Below are positions 61,201-64,000 of a stretch of DNA of 64,000 nt, in pieces. Source of the DNA: Phytoseiulus persimilis (Eukaryota > Arthropoda > Arachnida > Mesostigmata > Phytoseiidae); NCBI GenBank assembly GCA_037576195.1, contig CM075101.1, forward strand, positions 21,328,001 through 21,392,000. Direction: 5' to 3'. The translations under genes were made by a program, and so were the position numbers. Under the pieces are notes generated by a model. It ran no database searches. It was not told the origin of the DNA and saw nothing but the letters and a program-made list of their open reading frames with translations. Positions within the stretch are counted from its first letter, which is position 1, and every line of letters begins with the position of its first letter.

Positions 61201-63112
61201 CGCCGAGCTTTCAGCAGCTCATCCGATGCAACTTCTCGTGCTTCCCTGAACGTCAGATGGCCCTGTCGTATGAACCTGAGGATAACCATCCCGAGCTTGT
61301 AGGAAAACATGAAGTCTAAACTTGAAACTACGGGCTCGATGGCGTTCGGAGTTGTTCTCACCTGTACAGATCCACAACCCCTATATGGAAAACTTTCGCG
61401 CGAATGAGGGCCAGGTACAAGATCATCACAAGACAGCTACATCTCATTTGAAGAACGGCTTCGATGTACTTCTCGATCGTGGTTATGTCCCTTGCTTCCA
61501 TATGAGCTCTCAGTTTCTGGAAGTGGAGAGCGTATCCGCCGAATCTGGATAAGGCCTCGATCAAAAGGGGGAGCAGATTTCATCCTTTCGACTCCTGAAT
61601 TGGATGATTCCACAGGCCACAACTTACGTAGGCTATCTCAGATGTGAGGTCTACTTCTTCGATCATCGACCCGGCGATATGTTGGGAGGGATCGGCTCCA
61701 TCGTGTGCCGTTTGATTCCCTGTCTGTTCGCCAGACGGCAAGGAAGCTGACATTGCAAGGCAATTCAACAGAGAATCTTCTTGGGAGCCCATGTTGAAAG
61801 AGAATGAAGCGCTGTCATACCTTTCTTCGTTCATCTGCGACAAAACGAGGCAGAATGAGGCGGGACAGAATGAGACCCGACGAATGAGCGCTTCGCGTAT
61901 CGCGAGCAGCTCCATGCGAGGCGAGAATTCCGAAGGCGTCTTCTCTCGAACTTACTGATACGTCCTGTTTTACATCGGAGTGTGCACTGAAGTCGAAGAG
62001 AGTGGTGTCTTGACTTCCGAACCCGAATCCAGAGCAATCCGCGGCCCCGATCATACTGGACTCATCCAGCTCTCTCGCAACAGAACTCCTCACAGATGAA
62101 GTTGACGGAGTATCCGGGTCTATAAGGGCGTGCCCTTGTTATTCGAAAGCCAGAACCATTGGCGATCGTTTGACAGTCGATTTCCCATCCCAATGCAGTC
62201 GACAAACCTCGATCTATGGTCGACAAATCACTCATGATTTCACTCAGTCCCGTCCGATTGATCTTTGGAGCCTTCGGAGTATCATATCCGTAGAGAGGAT
62301 GACTCTGACACCAACGCTTGCCGAGCTTCTGCTTTCGTTGACTGCAAAAAATTCAAGAATGATGAACATGGCAGGTTGAATCAGTATCCGGCAGAACAGG
62401 CGAATGCTCGGAACTCTTTCTGGGAAGCTTCTATGAATCAAACTCACGAGCAGGTTCTCATGGGAACGTGATGGTACACAGCTTTTTTCAAACTGAATGA
62501 TTCCTCCTTCAGCTTCTTCGTAGCCATTTCAAGCTCTTCGTGCAAACAAAACGGAGGTAGCTTTCCGTAAGGCTCACTGTCCAACTCCAGAACGTCAATG
62601 TATTTGAACCAAAGTTCCATAACAGCCACCTGCCATGTAAAAACCTGCGTTGTGATCCCTCCGGATAGGCATTTTTCAACATCGAGACAGACTTCACAAT
62701 GATACCACCGAGGTACCTTGAATCTCGGAGGTGCCCCCAGGTTGATGAGCTCCTCAACTTGCTTCCTGAGAAGGTCATTGTAGAGATTCAATCTCCTATA
62801 AGCGCGGAATCGCTTTGAAATCCTCCCTTTGTTAGCGCGGCCGGCTACAACCCTACCCTGCGTGAAAATTTCCCCCTCTTCGAAAGCGAGTTCAATCTCT
62901 TCTTCGACAGCGTGCTGCAATACAATGTTTTCTTGGGTACAGAGAAATGTTCTTCGGTTACAGCGGTCTCGAGAGCAAATTCACATCTGATCCGAAGTCG
63001 TGACATGGATTTCCCATCTTACTTGGCTTTGCGTGTCGCAAACGTTGCAATAGTAGAACCCCGACACAACTCTGAACTGACCACCGGTGCCACAAGTGTC
63101 ACAGACAACCAT
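58268..63112 (-). CDS. TAF1B: RNA polymerase I initiation factor TAF1B (Rrn7-like)
   Basis: Exons in transcript order: 63112-63023, 62914-62717, 62644-62448, 62341-62094, an uncertain exon ending 61956, 61834-61628, 61555-61362, 61275-61031, 60909-60677, 58841-58688, 58591-58442, 58392-58268; roughly 700 aa. The N-terminus is a zinc ribbon (CDTCGTGG and YYCNVCDTQ), as in TFIIB-related TAF1B. YNDLLRKQVEELINLGA and VFTWQVAVMELWFKYIDVLE begin the cyclin fold; MILYLALIRAKVFHIGVVDL with FIRQGHLTFREAREVASDEL, and VEACAAILLALKYLVGLDG, match its later part. It recruits Pol I to rDNA within SL1. Junctions around 61956-62094 could not be joined cleanly: the best solution uses a 46-base intron and alters the preceding donor to 62109-62110. 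The 1.8-kb intron 60676-58842 carries a MITE. The last two exons are assigned by phase and composition only. Confidence 0.8.
59028..59242. mobile_element. TA-flanked MITE in a TAF1B intron, 215 bp
   Basis: Terminal inverted repeats are identical for 26 bp, beginning CCCTAAAATCCCGCAGATAA, with similarity continuing to about 35 bp. Both ends are flanked by TA (59026-59027 and 59243-59244), which suits a Tc1/mariner-type target. The interior repeats pieces of the ends (CGTTATCTGA-like) and has no coding capacity. Identical arms suggest a recent insertion. If the TA pairs are counted as element the repeat is 28 bp and the target site is unknown. Confidence 0.85.
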
Positions 63113-63982
63113 TTGTGACGAGTATAATCACATTTCTGGAGCGCTCGATCCCGTTGAAGCAAACATTATAGTCATCTGATGAACTCATCCCGCGCACGAG
63201 TTTCTCTGGCTCTTGATTTCGAAAACCGGCGCCTTTCGATCGTGAACGCGCTCAGTACCACCACCGCTTCTTCTCATCATTGTTGCGACAGAGAGGGATC
63301 GAATTTTCCGTAACCTGGTCGAGGGCCGGATTAATAAGTGATTCATTCAACCCTGTCGCCCTGAGGGAACTTCAAATATGTTCAGGGTTTGCGGTTCTCT
63401 CGATTGTTTTCAGAAATGCGTCTGGTGCTTTGTTTACATCGAATCCTAAACCACTGATGTTTTGCAAGTCAGCTTCAAAGGAAGAACGACAACCGGAGGC
63501 CTTCTCATTCCACAGTTCTCACTCCAAACGCCGGTGAGCGATTTCAACTCATTCTGTCATATCTCAAGTGTCTTCGTCCCCCATGATTGATGTGCAGGCT
63601 GTAATCTAGCAATCTCTGAAAGAACGCACGTCATCGATAGAATACGGAACTATGAATCCGGCTCCCTCTATATTGGCAAAAGGATCCAGGATGAAAAAGT
63701 TTCCCGATTGCTGACTGCGAGAATTCACCGTGCCCGAAGTGCTCCACTCGATCATGACTTGTCTTGAAGATTTCAATGGAAGTTGCCGAGGAGGGTGTTA
63801 CGGCCACATTAATTCGGACCGATAAGATTGACAGTTTCCAAAACGAAATCAACCGGCACGACCTCTCGACATCATAAATAGGTTCAAGAGCTGATCAGAC
63901 TCTGAACGATTTTCAAGAAAAGTTCTCGAGATACAGTCCGCAGCTCCAAGCGGCCGCTGATCTTTGAATTTCGCAGGTGGAA
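63113..63982. other. shared upstream region of TAF1B and the next gene
   Basis: No gene recognised. An open frame at about 63280-63537 ends at a plausible donor (AACGCCG|GTGAGC) and may be a 5' exon of the downstream plus-strand gene, but it has no family resemblance. Confidence 0.35.
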
Positions 63983-64000
63983 ATGAGCGGCGACGACGAC
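63983..64000 (+). CDS. start of an unidentified gene, cut by the window end
   Basis: A good acceptor (TGAATTTCGCAG|GTGG) is followed by GAA ATG AGC GGC GAC GAC GAC. If ATG 63983 is the start, the protein begins MSGDDD. Only six codons are visible, so no function can be given. Confidence 0.4.

Overview
This is a stretch of eukaryotic nuclear DNA, most likely from an arthropod and perhaps a mite or other chelicerate with a compact genome. Genes carry GT-AG introns, mostly 75 to 130 bases with a few near 45 to 55, and use AATAAA polyadenylation signals. The proteins match animal families one for one: ClpX with a mitochondrial presequence, GCN2, CEBPZ, EEF2, SIL1, TAF1B and RNPC3. The arthropod or mite placement is inference from gene structure and protein flavour, not from a database search.

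Layout. Bases 1-7250 hold no host gene I can support and are rich in repeats: two arrays of a 45-bp minisatellite, each followed by a hairpin end resembling a Helitron or Helentron 3' end, with two clean later insertions inside the second array. From 7255: a cysteine protease of the counting-factor-associated-protein-D group (+) and a FAM89/LURAP1-like adaptor (+). A hAT relic carrying a nested hAT MITE lies near 12.2-12.5 kb. ClpX (-, 16.6-19.3 kb) faces an unrecognised small gene (+, 19.3-20.1 kb), and the two predicted start codons overlap inside a palindrome. After a doubtful gene near 21.4-22.2 kb come GCN2 (+, 22.9-28.1), CUEDC2 (-, 30.1-31.7), CEBPZ/Noc1 (+, 32.7-36.5), a PAP2-type phospholipid phosphatase (-, 37.1-38.8), EEF2 (+, 42.3-46.3), RNPC3 (-, 47.1-48.3), RPL27A (-, 49.5-50.1), SIL1 (+, 51.0-53.3), an unnamed coiled-coil/polyproline protein (-, 53.8-56.2) and TAF1B (-, 58.3-63.1). 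A further plus-strand gene probably begins in the last 20 bases.

Working together. Many of these are housekeeping genes around protein synthesis: TAF1B (Pol I initiation), CEBPZ (60S assembly), RPL27A, EEF2, GCN2 (eIF2-alpha kinase), SIL1 (ER BiP exchange factor) and ClpX (mitochondrial unfoldase). They are separate transcription units and show no sign of a shared operon or cluster function.

I found no new enzymatic or defence system. The most notable items are the Helitron-like minisatellite elements, several insertions whose empty sites can be read exactly, and the ClpX head-to-head start overlap. Exon boundaries were placed by eye from splice consensus, reading phase and remembered family sequences. 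Phases were checked by exon lengths, but single junctions may be off.
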